Part shown: one piece after another, positions 8,648 through 17,246 of the stretch
Layout: each line of letters starts with the position of its first letter
Numbering within the stretch: the stretch's first letter is position 1
Origin: Bacilli bacterium
Lineage (GTDB): Bacteria > Bacillota_I > Bacilli_A > RF39 > UBA660
Direction of reading: 5' to 3'
Assembly: GCA_017513865.1 (NCBI GenBank)
Contig: JAFWMN010000003.1
Location: 1 to 64,000, forward strand
DNA length: 64,000 nt
Program-made: the position numbers and the translations under genes
Notes under the pieces: generated by a model
What the model was told of the DNA's origin: nothing
The model's input: only the letters and a program-made list of their open reading frames with translations
Databases searched by the model: none

Positions 8648-9920
8648 AATATCTTATGAAAATATTGATTTAGATGTTTATACCGAAGTTTTAGATAATG
8701 GACTTAGAGTGTTCTTAATCAAAATTCCAAGAAATGAAATTCATGCTAGAATTACAGCTTTATACGGTGGATCCATATTAGAATTTAAAACTAAAGGTGA
8801 TAAAGAATTTACAAAAGTTCCTGCGGGTATTGCCCATTTTCTAGAGCACAAAATGTTTGAAAAAAAAGATTTTGATCCTTTTCAAATATATGAAAAAAAT
8901 GGTGCATCAGCTAATGCCTTTACAACAGAAAAAATAACCTCTTATCATTTTACAGGCATTCATAATTTTTATGAAAATTTAAATATTTTACTCAGATGTG
9001 TTCATGAACCATACTTCACAGATGAAAACATAAATAAAGAAAAAGGAATTATTTCACAGGAAAAAATGGAAGACTTAGATAGTGTTTATTATATTACTAG
9101 AGATAAAGCATTTGAAAACACTTTCAAAAATTCCGGCTTTAAAAATTCTATTTTAGGTAGCTTAGAAGATATAAATAATATGACCAAAGAAGAACTATAT
9201 AAAGTTTATAATACTTTTTATCATCCAAGTAATATGCTGCTTACAATTAGTGGTGGAATTGATATAGAAGAAACTATGAAATTTATTAAAGATTATTATA
9301 GTAAAAAAGATTTTGGTCCTAAAAAAGAAATAATTTTAAAAGAAATAGATGAACCAAAAACAGTAGTAAAAGAAAAAGAAATTATATATAAAGACGTTAA
9401 ATCAAAAGAAATATATATAAATTATAAAATAAAGAAAAATGACAAAATGAAAGACAAATTTAAAAATATATGCTTTTTAAATATGTTTCTTCACATGAAC
9501 TTTGGTGGATTTTCGCCACTTAGTGATATAACCTTTAAAGATAAAAATTATTTGTCACCAATAAATAACAGTTTGTTAGTAGCTGATGATTTTTATATTT
9601 TACAATTTAACATAACTGCTAAAGATGATGCTGATGCTGTTATAGAGTTAATTGATGATACCTTAAATCAAAAGAAAACAAATGAAAATACATTTAACTT
9701 ACTTAAGAAAAACGATATTAGCTCTTTGATTGTATCAACAGAAAATGCTAAAACTATATGTCATAGAATAATTAGTCAAATACGCAATTATGGTAAACTT
9801 ATTACCGATATCCATAGCAGGTTAATTAATTTAGAATATAGTGATTTTAAAGAAATTATTAATTCATTAGACTTAAGCAACCGTGCTGTAGTTATTTTAG
9901 AATCAAAAAAAGACGATTAA
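8640..9920 (+). CDS. ymfH: M16 family zinc peptidase (YmfH-like)
   Basis: The 426-residue protein has the inverted zinc motif HFLEH at residues 66-70 (two zinc-binding His, catalytic Glu) and the distal Glu region EKGIISQEKMED about 75 residues later, so it is the likely catalytic half of the pair. The start at 8640 is preceded by AAAGGTGAT. An earlier in-frame GTG at 8631 is part of that ribosome site. It overlaps ymfF by 8 bases at its start and convergent yigZ by 4 bases at its end. Confidence 0.9.
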   Translation: MNKISYENIDLDVYTEVLDNGLRVFLIKIPRNEIHARITALYGGSILEFKTKGDKEFTKVPAGIAHFLEHKMFEKKDFDPFQIYEKNGASANAFTTEKITSYHFTGIHNFYENLNILLRCVHEPYFTDENINKEKGIISQEKMEDLDSVYYITRDKAFENTFKNSGFKNSILGSLEDINNMTKEELYKVYNTFYHPSNMLLTISGGIDIEETMKFIKDYYSKKDFGPKKEIILKEIDEPKTVVKEKEIIYKDVKSKEIYINYKIKKNDKMKDKFKNICFLNMFLHMNFGGFSPLSDITFKDKNYLSPINNSLLVADDFYILQFNITAKDDADAVIELIDDTLNQKKTNENTFNLLKKNDISSLIVSTENAKTICHRIISQIRNYGKLITDIHSRLINLEYSDFKEIINSLDLSNRAVVILESKKDD

Positions 9921-9932
9921 TTATCGTCTTTT
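9907..9932. terminator. Bidirectional terminator between ymfH and yigZ
   Basis: AAAAGACGAT / ATCGTCTTTT is a near-perfect inverted repeat flanked by A and T tracts. It can end transcription from both sides. It lies inside the overlapping 3' ends of both genes. Confidence 0.85.
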
Positions 9933-10510
9933 ATAATGACTATCTCTTCTTTATGCAATATATCAGAATACATTTTTATATTATCCAAAAAACCATCAAA
10001 CACATTTTTTTCTATTTTAAACTTATAAATAACTTTATCATCAAATTTTTTAACAACATCAATATTTTTTAAAATATAATCAATACTTTTAATATTATCA
10101 TAATCAAACTCAATAGTTACTTCGTATCCAGGAACTAAAATACCAAAAGAACACTTATTTAAAGCTTCTTTAACTGAATTTGCATAAGCTCTTACCAATC
10201 CTCCGGCCCCTAATTTAATTCCTCCAAAATATCTAACCACCACACATAAAACATTTGTTAAATCGTTATTTTTTAATATATTTAAAATAGGCGTGCCAGC
10301 GGTCCCACTTGGTTCTCCGTCATCTGAACACTTCTCCTTACCATTTACTATATAAGCAAAACAATAATGGGTTGCTCCGGTATACTCATTTTTTATTTCT
10401 ATTAAATTTTTATTAATCTCATCATCATTTATTATTGGATACAAAATAGTAATAAATTTTGATTTATTAACTATTATTTCATCACTTATTTTTCTCGTTA
10501 TCGTTCGCAT
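9917..10510 (-). CDS. yigZ: IMPACT family protein YigZ
   Basis: The 197-residue protein carries the IMPACT/UPF0029 signature: DDGEPSGTAGTPIL (about residues 62-75) and VVRYFGGIKLGAGGLVRAY. The C-terminal domain is the short DUF1949-like ferredoxin fold. The cellular role is not firmly established in bacteria; a link to translation control is often proposed. It is a single gene facing ymfH, and its upstream end is 106 bases from divergent uvrC. Confidence 0.9.
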   Translation of the reverse strand: MRTITRKISDEIIVNKSKFITILYPIINDDEINKNLIEIKNEYTGATHYCFAYIVNGKEKCSDDGEPSGTAGTPILNILKNNDLTNVLCVVVRYFGGIKLGAGGLVRAYANSVKEALNKCSFGILVPGYEVTIEFDYDNIKSIDYILKNIDVVKKFDDKVIYKFKIEKNVFDGFLDNIKMYSDILHKEEIVIIKDDN

Positions 10511-10565
10511 ATAACCACCAACCTAATTATATTAAATGATAAGTCAAAATGCAATATTTAATATC

Positions 10566-10594
10566 TTGATAAATATTAAGAAATTATTTATAAT
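10566..10594 (+). promoter_or_regulatory. Promoter of uvrC
   Basis: TTGATA (10566-10571), a 17-base spacer and TATAAT (10589-10594) lie 22 bases upstream of the chosen uvrC start. They exclude a start upstream of the -10 element. Confidence 0.85.
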
Positions 10595-10616
10595 ACTTTT
10601 GAAAGCGGTGAAAATT

Positions 10617-12389
10617 ATGGTATTAGAAAAACTAAAATTAGTTCCTCATAAACCCGGGTGTTATTTAATGAAAAACAGTAACGGAGTAATTATATATGTT
10701 GGTAAAGCTAAAGATTTAAAAAATAGACTTAACTCATATTTTCACTCTTCACATACTGGAAAAACAGCTAGATTAGTATCAGAAATTGCTGATTTTGATT
10801 ATATAGTTGTTTCTTCAGAAACAGAATCATTAATATTAGAAATAAATTTAATAAAAAAACATGATCCAAAGTATAATATTTTACTTAGAGATGATAAGAG
10901 TTATCCATATATTGAACTTACTATGGAAAAAGTTCCAAGATTATTAGTTGTTAGAAATGTGCATAAAAAACGAAATAAAACTAGACTATTTGGACCTTAT
11001 CCAAATGTAACTGCTGCTAGAAATACAGTTAATTTATTAAATAGACTATATCCCCTTAGAAAATGTAAAACATATAATAAAAGACCATGCCTTTATTATC
11101 ACATAGGACAATGCTTAGGATACTGTACAAATAAAGTCGATCCTAAATTAATTAAAAACATGGAAAATGATATTATAAAATTCTTGAAAGGTGACGATAA
11201 AATCGTTACTGAAAAATTAAAAAAAGAGATTAATATTGAAAGTGAAAATTTAAGATATGAAAAAGCTTTAGAATTAAAAGAACTTTTAGATTATGTAAAA
11301 GTAACTTTAGTTAAACAAAAAATAGAAACTAGTGACAATATTGATCGGGATGTTTTTGGTTTTTACAACGATGGAAACTACTTAAGTGTTTTTATCTTCT
11401 TCATAAGAGGAAGCAAAATAGCTGGACATCATCATCAAGTAATTCCTTTAATTGATAATGAGGAAGAAGAGCTCACAAGATATATTGCTAAATTTTATGA
11501 TAAAGCTTTAATACCAAAAGAAATAATCGTCCCTAGTATTGTCGATAATAAACTTCTGTCAGATTATTTTAAAATAAACGTTAAAGTTCCTGAAAAAGGA
11601 ACTAAGAAAAAACTTGTGGATATGGCTAGTAATAATGCCAAAAAACAACTTGAGGACAAGCTTGAATTACTCTTAAAAGATGAAGAAAAAACAAGCAAAG
11701 CAAATGATGAACTTAAAGAAGTGTTAGGGTTAGACAAACTAGACAGAATTGAATTATTTGATAATGCTCATTTGTTTGGAACATATAATGTTTCTGGCAT
11801 GGTTGTTTTTATTGATGGAAAGCCTGCTAAAAATGAATATCGAAAATATAAAATTTCTTTTGATAAAAATGATGATTATGGAACCATGAAAGAAGTACTA
11901 TATCGTAGATATTTTAGGGTTCTAAAAGATAATTTACCAAAACCAGATTTAATTATTGTTGATGGTGGTATTGGACAAATGAATATTGCTAAAGAAGTAA
12001 TTAATGGATTTAATTTAAACATTCCAATAGTTGGTTTAAAAAAAGATGATAAACATACAACCAATGCCTTAGTCACTTTTGAAAAAGAAATCGAAATTGC
12101 TAAAAGAAGTAATTTGTTTCATTATTTAGAAAGAATGCAAGATGAAGTACATAATTATACGATAAACTATCACAAACAAATAAGAAGTAAAGGGCTATAT
12201 GCAAGCATATTAGATAATATTGATGGAATTGGGCCAAAAAGAAAAAATGAATTATTAAAAAAATATAAAACAGTAAATAACATAAGAAAACAATCTATAG
12301 AAAATCTTTCAAATATAATTCCAAAAGAAGTGGCCATAAATTTAAAACAAATTTTAGAAGAAATTTCCGATGAAAATAAAGGAAAATAG
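10617..12389 (+). CDS. uvrC: UvrABC excinuclease subunit C
   Basis: UvrC makes both incisions in nucleotide excision repair. The 590-residue protein has a GIY-YIG nuclease domain at residues 10-95 (GCYLMKN, IIYVGKAKDLKNRL), a cysteine-containing central part (LRKCKTYNKRPCLYYHIGQCLGYC), a UVR domain near 200-235, an RNase H-like second nuclease with FDNAHLFGT and IIVDGGIGQ, and C-terminal helix-hairpin-helix repeats ending near residue 590. The frame is open upstream to 10536, but the promoter and the GGTGA site place the start at 10617. Confidence 0.96.
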   Translation: MVLEKLKLVPHKPGCYLMKNSNGVIIYVGKAKDLKNRLNSYFHSSHTGKTARLVSEIADFDYIVVSSETESLILEINLIKKHDPKYNILLRDDKSYPYIELTMEKVPRLLVVRNVHKKRNKTRLFGPYPNVTAARNTVNLLNRLYPLRKCKTYNKRPCLYYHIGQCLGYCTNKVDPKLIKNMENDIIKFLKGDDKIVTEKLKKEINIESENLRYEKALELKELLDYVKVTLVKQKIETSDNIDRDVFGFYNDGNYLSVFIFFIRGSKIAGHHHQVIPLIDNEEEELTRYIAKFYDKALIPKEIIVPSIVDNKLLSDYFKINVKVPEKGTKKKLVDMASNNAKKQLEDKLELLLKDEEKTSKANDELKEVLGLDKLDRIELFDNAHLFGTYNVSGMVVFIDGKPAKNEYRKYKISFDKNDDYGTMKEVLYRRYFRVLKDNLPKPDLIIVDGGIGQMNIAKEVINGFNLNIPIVGLKKDDKHTTNALVTFEKEIEIAKRSNLFHYLERMQDEVHNYTINYHKQIRSKGLYASILDNIDGIGPKRKNELLKKYKTVNNIRKQSIENLSNIIPKEVAINLKQILEEISDENKGK

Positions 12390-12480
12390 CCTAAAATAAA
12401 ATGTTCAGTCTTATATTTTGACTTTACATTTTTTTTATATTTTGATATATTGTTACAGTAGAGTAAAAGGAGTAAGAAGT

Positions 12481-13062
12481 ATGAAAAAGTCATTAAAAAT
12501 TATCGGAGTTTTTGTTTTGATAATTATAATACTTGTTTTCTTGGGCTGTATTTGGGCCAAAGGATTAAAAAAAGATCAGAGAATAACTAAAGAAAAAATG
12601 AAATTAATTATAGATGCTTACCCAAAATTTGATGAAAGCGTAAATATGTTTTCGGATAAAAGAAATATTCTTTATGAATTTAAAGATGAGCTTTATTTTG
12701 AAACATTAAGTGAAAACGTTACATATTGGAATACTTTTATAGATGAATATGCTGAAGGTATAAAAAAATTAGAAGAAGCTTCTAAAGTTTTAAAGAAAAA
12801 TTGTGTTGTCAATTTTGGTGATGTTAATACAAATAGTAAATGTACCGCATTTAAAGCCAATTATGAAGCTGCTCATAATTACTATATAAGCGATGCAATT
12901 AGCTTTAATAAACTTGTTGAAAATTATGATGAATGGAATGAAAAAAATGGTAATAAGGCTGAACAAGTTAAAAAAGCAAACTTTCCTGTTTATAAAAAAT
13001 ATATTGATTATGACAAAGATGGAGAGTATTTTGGGAAAGTTGAGGTAAAAGATAATGAATGA
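12481..13062 (+). CDS. Membrane-anchored protein of unknown function
   Basis: I do not recognise this 193-residue protein. It has an N-terminal membrane helix (about residues 4-24) that contains a cysteine in FLGC, a marginal lipobox. The rest is a charged, helical-looking outer domain with two further cysteines (NCVVNF and SKCTAF) that could form a disulfide. The start at 12481 follows AAAAGGAG. An earlier in-frame ATG at 12418 has no ribosome site. The gene overlaps the next one by 8 bases, so the two products are probably made together. Confidence 0.65.
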   Translation: MKKSLKIIGVFVLIIIILVFLGCIWAKGLKKDQRITKEKMKLIIDAYPKFDESVNMFSDKRNILYEFKDELYFETLSENVTYWNTFIDEYAEGIKKLEEASKVLKKNCVVNFGDVNTNSKCTAFKANYEAAHNYYISDAISFNKLVENYDEWNEKNGNKAEQVKKANFPVYKKYIDYDKDGEYFGKVEVKDNE

Positions 13063-14749
13063 TTTATTTGATGATAATGAAAATTTAAAAGAAAACGTTG
13101 AAGCCTCAAATTATAAACATGCCAAAGCAGATGATTTGGCCACAAATATTTATGATAATACTGAAGTAGAAGAAGACATCGACATTTTAGAAAGTGTTAA
13201 AAACACTAAAGATTTACATGAAAACACTATTCTTGATTTATATGCTAGCGTAGAAAAAAATGATACAGATGGTATTAATATTAAAGAAAATCCTGAAATA
13301 GAAGAAAATGTTAAAGAAGATTTAGAAGAACCAATTGAAGAAGTTTCAGAAGAAATAACCCCTCTTGATACACCACTAGAAGAAATAGAAGCTGAAGAAA
13401 TCATTTCTGAAGATCTAGAAGAACCATCTGAAGAAGTTTTAGAGGAGATAGAGTCTCTTGATACACCATTAGATGATACAAAGACCGAAGAAATTATTCC
13501 TGAATTTATAAAAAATCAAGAAACTGAAACACTTGAAGATTTAGCTGAAAAAGAGATTCCTGAAGACCTAGAAAAACCAGAAACTAATAAAGCTATAGAT
13601 GAAAAAGAACTTGAAGAAGAGCCTAAAGAAGATAAAGAAGAAAATATGGCCTCTTTCTTATATGATAAAGATTATGAAGAAGCACCTAAAAGAAGACAAC
13701 GAAAAGAAACAAATAAAAAAATGAAATTATGGCAAAAATTATTTGTTATAATTATATGCTTATTTATAGCTGGAGGTTCAGGACTTGCATTTTTACTTTA
13801 TGGACCATATCCTAATTTCCGTGAATGGCTTATTACAACCGCAATGACGACAATGAACCATCAATATTTAGCTAAATGGTTTTACAGTGATAAAACTATT
13901 GATAACATTATGAAAAAGAATTACGTCGTAGAAACAAATGAAGAAGTAGATACAAGCCAAGTAAAATTTGTCGATTATAGTAATCTTAAAGTAATGTATA
14001 AAAACAAATATGAAAAAGAAATACTAACCAAAGATAAAAATAATGATTTATACAAACTAATAAACATTAATGAAGATGGAATGCGTGGTTATTTAGTAGT
14101 TATATATGATCCATCAAAAGTAAAAGTTGCTACTGCAACAAATATGAGTTCATATGGTGAAATGCTTACTGATATGGTTAAAAAAAATAATGCCATAATT
14201 GGAATGAACGCCAGCGGATTTTACGATCCAGGATATAATGGTAATGGTGGAAAACCATATGGCATTGTTATAAAAAATAGCAAAGTTGTTAGTAATTTAG
14301 AAAAACCAAATGTTGGTGGTGGAATCATCGGTTTTACCAAAGAAAACAAATTGATATTAGGAAAAATGTCTGCCAATGAAGCTATTAATAAAGGCATTAG
14401 AGATGCTGTAGAATTTGGACCATATTTAATTGTTAATGGTAAACCATCATTCATTAGAGGAAATGGTGGATGGGGTACTGCTCCAAGAAGTGCCATTGCG
14501 CAAAGACAAGATGGGATTGTTCTATTTTTAGTTATGGATGGGAGAGACTATTCACATGGAATAGACGGCGTTGGCATGGTTGAACTTACAGAAATTCTAA
14601 TGAAGTATGGTGCTTATAATGCCTCTAATTTGGATGGAGGAACATCTTGTGGCCTCGTCATAGGGGATAAATTAATAAATAAACCTGTTAATGGTAGTGG
14701 TCAGAAAAAAACAAGAAAAATCCCAGATTCTTGGATAGTTACAAAGTAA
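13055..14749 (+). CDS. Membrane-anchored phosphodiester glycosidase (NAGPA) domain protein
   Basis: Residues 1-220 are extremely acidic, with imperfect glutamate-rich repeats (LEEPIEEVSEEI, LEEPSEEVLEEI, LDTPLE/LDTPLD). A membrane helix lies near 225-247. The C-terminal 250 residues match the phosphodiester glycosidase (NAGPA, PF09992) pattern: GMNASGFYDP, GKPYGIVI, FGPYLIVNG, TAPRSAIAQ and NLDGGTSC. Related domains remove or process N-acetylglucosamine phosphodiesters, and in bacteria many occur at the cell surface. The acidic part would be cytoplasmic and the enzyme outside. The start overlaps the previous gene. The ribosome site GAGGT is modest. Confidence 0.85.
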   Translation: MNDLFDDNENLKENVEASNYKHAKADDLATNIYDNTEVEEDIDILESVKNTKDLHENTILDLYASVEKNDTDGINIKENPEIEENVKEDLEEPIEEVSEEITPLDTPLEEIEAEEIISEDLEEPSEEVLEEIESLDTPLDDTKTEEIIPEFIKNQETETLEDLAEKEIPEDLEKPETNKAIDEKELEEEPKEDKEENMASFLYDKDYEEAPKRRQRKETNKKMKLWQKLFVIIICLFIAGGSGLAFLLYGPYPNFREWLITTAMTTMNHQYLAKWFYSDKTIDNIMKKNYVVETNEEVDTSQVKFVDYSNLKVMYKNKYEKEILTKDKNNDLYKLININEDGMRGYLVVIYDPSKVKVATATNMSSYGEMLTDMVKKNNAIIGMNASGFYDPGYNGNGGKPYGIVIKNSKVVSNLEKPNVGGGIIGFTKENKLILGKMSANEAINKGIRDAVEFGPYLIVNGKPSFIRGNGGWGTAPRSAIAQRQDGIVLFLVMDGRDYSHGIDGVGMVELTEILMKYGAYNASNLDGGTSCGLVIGDKLINKPVNGSGQKKTRKIPDSWIVTK

Positions 14750-14817
14750 TCTATAAATATATTTAGACATATATTTACATTAACTATAATTATTTTTTAA
14801 ACAATAAATACATATTT

Positions 14818-14826
14818 TGTTATAAT
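14818..14826 (+). promoter_or_regulatory. Extended -10 promoter of the DUF3048 gene
   Basis: TGTTATAAT gives TGn plus a perfect TATAAT, 22 bases before the gene, after an AT-rich stretch with no clear terminator. Confidence 0.7.
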
Positions 14827-14847
14827 AAAATAAAAGTAGGTGATTAT

Positions 14848-15882
14848 ATGGCTAAAAAAATAAAATGGGCCGTTATAATTTTACTGATTTCTATAATTGC
14901 TTTTGGAACATATTATATATTAACCCATAAAAAAGAATTAAAAAAAGCCGCTTTAGAAATGGTTGGTGAAGTTCAAATAAAACCATTAAAGATTGTTAAT
15001 CAATTTTCAAAAACAAGACCTATTGCTGTTATGATTAACAATAATCATCAAGCTTGGCCACATGCTGGGTTAAATGATGCTTATATCACCTATGAGATAA
15101 TTGCTGAAGGTGGCATTACTAGATTAATGGCGATTTTTAAAGATAAAGATACTGCAAAAATAGGTTCTGTAAGAAGTTCTAGGCCATATTATTTAGATTA
15201 TGCATTAGAAAATGATGCTATTTATGTTCATTTTGGGTATAGTGAAGATGCCAGAAAAGATATAAAAGAATTAGGAATCAATAACATAAATGGTTTAACC
15301 GATGAAAGTGTTTTTTGGCGCGATACAACTTTAAAAAAAGCTAAAGAACATACCGCTTTTACAAACATGGAAAGAATTAAAAAGTTTTCTGAAAACAAAG
15401 GCTATAATCGTGAAACAAATAAAAAACTATTATTAAAATATAGTACTGCAGAAATAGACTTATCAAAAAGAGAAGATGCTGTAAAAGCTGATAAAGTTTT
15501 TATGAGATATTCAAATTATACAAATAGTAGCTATGAGTATGATGCTGAAAATAAAGTTTATAAACGTTTTATGTCTGGAACTGCTCATACTGATGCTATA
15601 ACTGGCCAACAATACACGTATAAAAATATAATTATAACACCTATTAGAAATAGAAGTTATGATAGTTATGGAAGACAAAAACTTGATAATATTGGCTCTG
15701 GAGAAGGATATTTTATTACAAATGGATTTTCTATTCCAATAACTTGGACTAAAGAAAGTAGAACAGCGCAAACCGTATATAAAAACAAAAACGGTGAAGA
15801 AATAAGAGTTAATGATGGTAACACCTTTATCCAAATTACCCCTGTGGGACAAGAAATAAAAATAGAAGCTAATCAGGCATAA
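14848..15882 (+). CDS. DUF3048 (YerB-like) membrane-anchored protein
   Basis: The 344-residue protein has one N-terminal membrane helix (about 5-25) and an outer region with the DUF3048 pattern: RPIAVMINNNHQAWPHAGL, YEIIAEGGITRLMAIF and KIGSVRSSRPYYLDYA. YerB of Bacillus is the best-known relative, and the function is not settled. No lipobox cysteine is present, so it is anchored by its helix rather than by lipid. The start follows TAGGTGAT. Confidence 0.88.
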   Translation: MAKKIKWAVIILLISIIAFGTYYILTHKKELKKAALEMVGEVQIKPLKIVNQFSKTRPIAVMINNNHQAWPHAGLNDAYITYEIIAEGGITRLMAIFKDKDTAKIGSVRSSRPYYLDYALENDAIYVHFGYSEDARKDIKELGINNINGLTDESVFWRDTTLKKAKEHTAFTNMERIKKFSENKGYNRETNKKLLLKYSTAEIDLSKREDAVKADKVFMRYSNYTNSSYEYDAENKVYKRFMSGTAHTDAITGQQYTYKNIIITPIRNRSYDSYGRQKLDNIGSGEGYFITNGFSIPITWTKESRTAQTVYKNKNGEEIRVNDGNTFIQITPVGQEIKIEANQA

Positions 15883-15941
15883 CATGATTTGTAAAAAAAA
15901 TACAATTATGATATACTGGTAAAGTACTTGAGGTGAATTAT

Positions 15942-16442
15942 ATGAGCAGTCATAAAACTGACTTAGAATATTTAAATATAATTAACAAATATATAAATAA
16001 TGAAAACTTTCAGCAAACAAAAGATATTGAACATCATGGTATCACAAGATTTGAACATTCGCTTAAAGTTTCTTATTATTCATATAAAGTAGCAAAAGCT
16101 TTAAAATTAGATTATAAAGAAACAGCAATTGGTGGATTATTACATGATTTTTTCATAAGTGATAATAAAACGAATATCGAAAGAGTTGAATCTGTTTTTA
16201 CTCATCCGAAATTAGCTCTTAAAACTGCTGAAAATGAATTTGATTTAACCACTAAAGAAAAAGATATGATAAGATCACACATGTTTCCTCTTAATCTTTC
16301 TGTTCCCAAATATATGGAAAGTTGGATAGTTAGTTTAACTGATAAATGTATTGCTTTCGGAGAACTATCATTAAAATTTAGATTTAAAGTTAAATATGCC
16401 TATAATTTATTACTATTATTTATGATAGGCGTAATTAAATAA
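15942..16442 (+). CDS. HD-domain phosphohydrolase-like protein
   Basis: The 166-residue protein carries an HD metal-binding motif: His39 in RFEHSLKVS, His68-Asp69 in GGLLHDFF and a distal Asp in SLTDKCIAF. Such domains hydrolyse phosphomonoesters or cyclic nucleotides, and the substrate here is unknown. The C-terminal 25 residues are unusually hydrophobic (NLLLLFMIGVI), which may make a membrane tail. The start is the ATG at 15942 after GAGGTGA. The GTG inside that site is not the start. Confidence 0.8.
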   Translation: MSSHKTDLEYLNIINKYINNENFQQTKDIEHHGITRFEHSLKVSYYSYKVAKALKLDYKETAIGGLLHDFFISDNKTNIERVESVFTHPKLALKTAENEFDLTTKEKDMIRSHMFPLNLSVPKYMESWIVSLTDKCIAFGELSLKFRFKVKYAYNLLLLFMIGVIK

Positions 16443-16464
16443 AAAACAATTTATTGTTTTTTTT
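16441..16464 (+). terminator. Terminator of the HD gene
   Basis: AAAAAACAA pairs with TTGTTTTTT across a TTTA loop and is followed by more T. Confidence 0.8.
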
Positions 16465-16485
16465 ATTTATATTTTTAATATTTTT

Positions 16486-16494
16486 TGCTATAAT
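16486..16494 (+). promoter_or_regulatory. Extended -10 promoter of tRNA-Arg
   Basis: TGCTATAAT is a perfect extended -10, nine bases ahead of the tRNA. Confidence 0.75.
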
Positions 16495-16503
16495 GTTTAT
16501 GTT

Positions 16504-16580
16504 GTCCTTGTAGCTCAGCAGGATAGAGCAATCGCCTCCTAAGCGATAGGTCGGCAGTTCAAATCTGCCCAAGGACGCCA
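16504..16580 (+). tRNA. tRNA-Arg (CCT)
   Basis: The acceptor arm GTCCTTG pairs fully with CAAGGAC. The anticodon stem ATCGC/GCGAT closes the loop CTCCTAA with anticodon CCT at 16538-16540, reading AGG arginine codons. The T arm contains GGCAGTTCAAATCTGCC and CCA is encoded. Confidence 0.97.
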
Positions 16581-16591
16581 TTTTAGCTAAT

Positions 16592-16617
16592 AAACAAGTA
16601 TAACTTGTTTTATTTTT
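16592..16617 (+). terminator. Terminator of tRNA-Arg
   Basis: AAACAAGT / ACTTGTTT forms an eight-base stem with a three-base loop and a T-rich tail. Confidence 0.85.
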
Positions 16618-16652
16618 GATAAAAATACATATAATTATAATAGGTGATAGTA

Positions 16653-17111
16653 ATGATCAAATGGAAAAAATTAATTATTTGTATTTTGATTCCCAACATT
16701 TTAGGTTTTTTAGGCAGTTTGATTGGTAATGTTCAAAATGGGTTTAATGAAATTGTAAAACCAGATTTTACCCCACCATCTATAGTTTTTCCAATAGCTT
16801 GGACAGTACTTTATATTTTAATGGGAGTTTCGACATACTTAATTATCGAAAGCAAGAATACTGATAACAATAGACCCCTAATTTTATATAGTATTCAGCT
16901 TATTTTAAATGCTTCATGGACATTTTTCTTCTTTAATTTAAAATGGTTTTTATTTTCGTTTATATTAATAATTATTATTTTAATATTAGTTATCTTAATG
17001 ACTACTGAATTTTATAAAATAAAACCTTTAGCTGCATACTTACAAATACCATATATATTATGGCTAATATTTGCCGCTATTTTAAGCTATAATGTTTATT
17101 TACTAAATTAG
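16653..17111 (+). CDS. tspO: TspO/MBR family membrane protein
   Basis: The 152-residue protein has five hydrophobic helices and the TspO signature: PDFTPPSIVFPIAWTVLYIL with the conserved tryptophan and proline pair, then NASWTFFFF. TspO proteins bind porphyrins and related ligands and act in stress responses. The specific ligand cannot be read from the sequence. The start at 16653 follows TAGGTGAT. The gene is monocistronic between the tRNA-Arg terminator and its own hairpin. Confidence 0.9.
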   Translation: MIKWKKLIICILIPNILGFLGSLIGNVQNGFNEIVKPDFTPPSIVFPIAWTVLYILMGVSTYLIIESKNTDNNRPLILYSIQLILNASWTFFFFNLKWFLFSFILIIIILILVILMTTEFYKIKPLAAYLQIPYILWLIFAAILSYNVYLLN

Positions 17112-17133
17112 ACAATAATATGTCTTTTTTTTA
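17110..17133 (+). terminator. Terminator of tspO
   Basis: A five-base stem AGACA/TGTCT with loop ATAATA and eight T follows directly on the stop codon. The stem is short. Confidence 0.7.
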
Positions 17134-17191
17134 TGAATATAATGACTTTATTTTACTTATATGGTATAGTAATTATAGATAGTATAAGCAT

Positions 17192-17220
17192 TTGACATAA
17201 ACAAACAAATTATATAAAAT
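17192..17220 (+). promoter_or_regulatory. Promoter of the 829-residue repeat protein operon
   Basis: TTGACA (17192-17197), a 17-base spacer and TAAAAT (17215-17220) lie 26 bases before the gene. Confidence 0.85.
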
Positions 17221-17246
17221 ATCAGTGTATTTTAAGGAGGGCTTTT

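Noticed and set aside
15511-15885. Long antisense frame opposite the DUF3048 gene
   Set aside because: It lacks a ribosome site and mirrors the codons of a well-supported gene; similar shadows occur over gatA, the repeat protein and the symporter.
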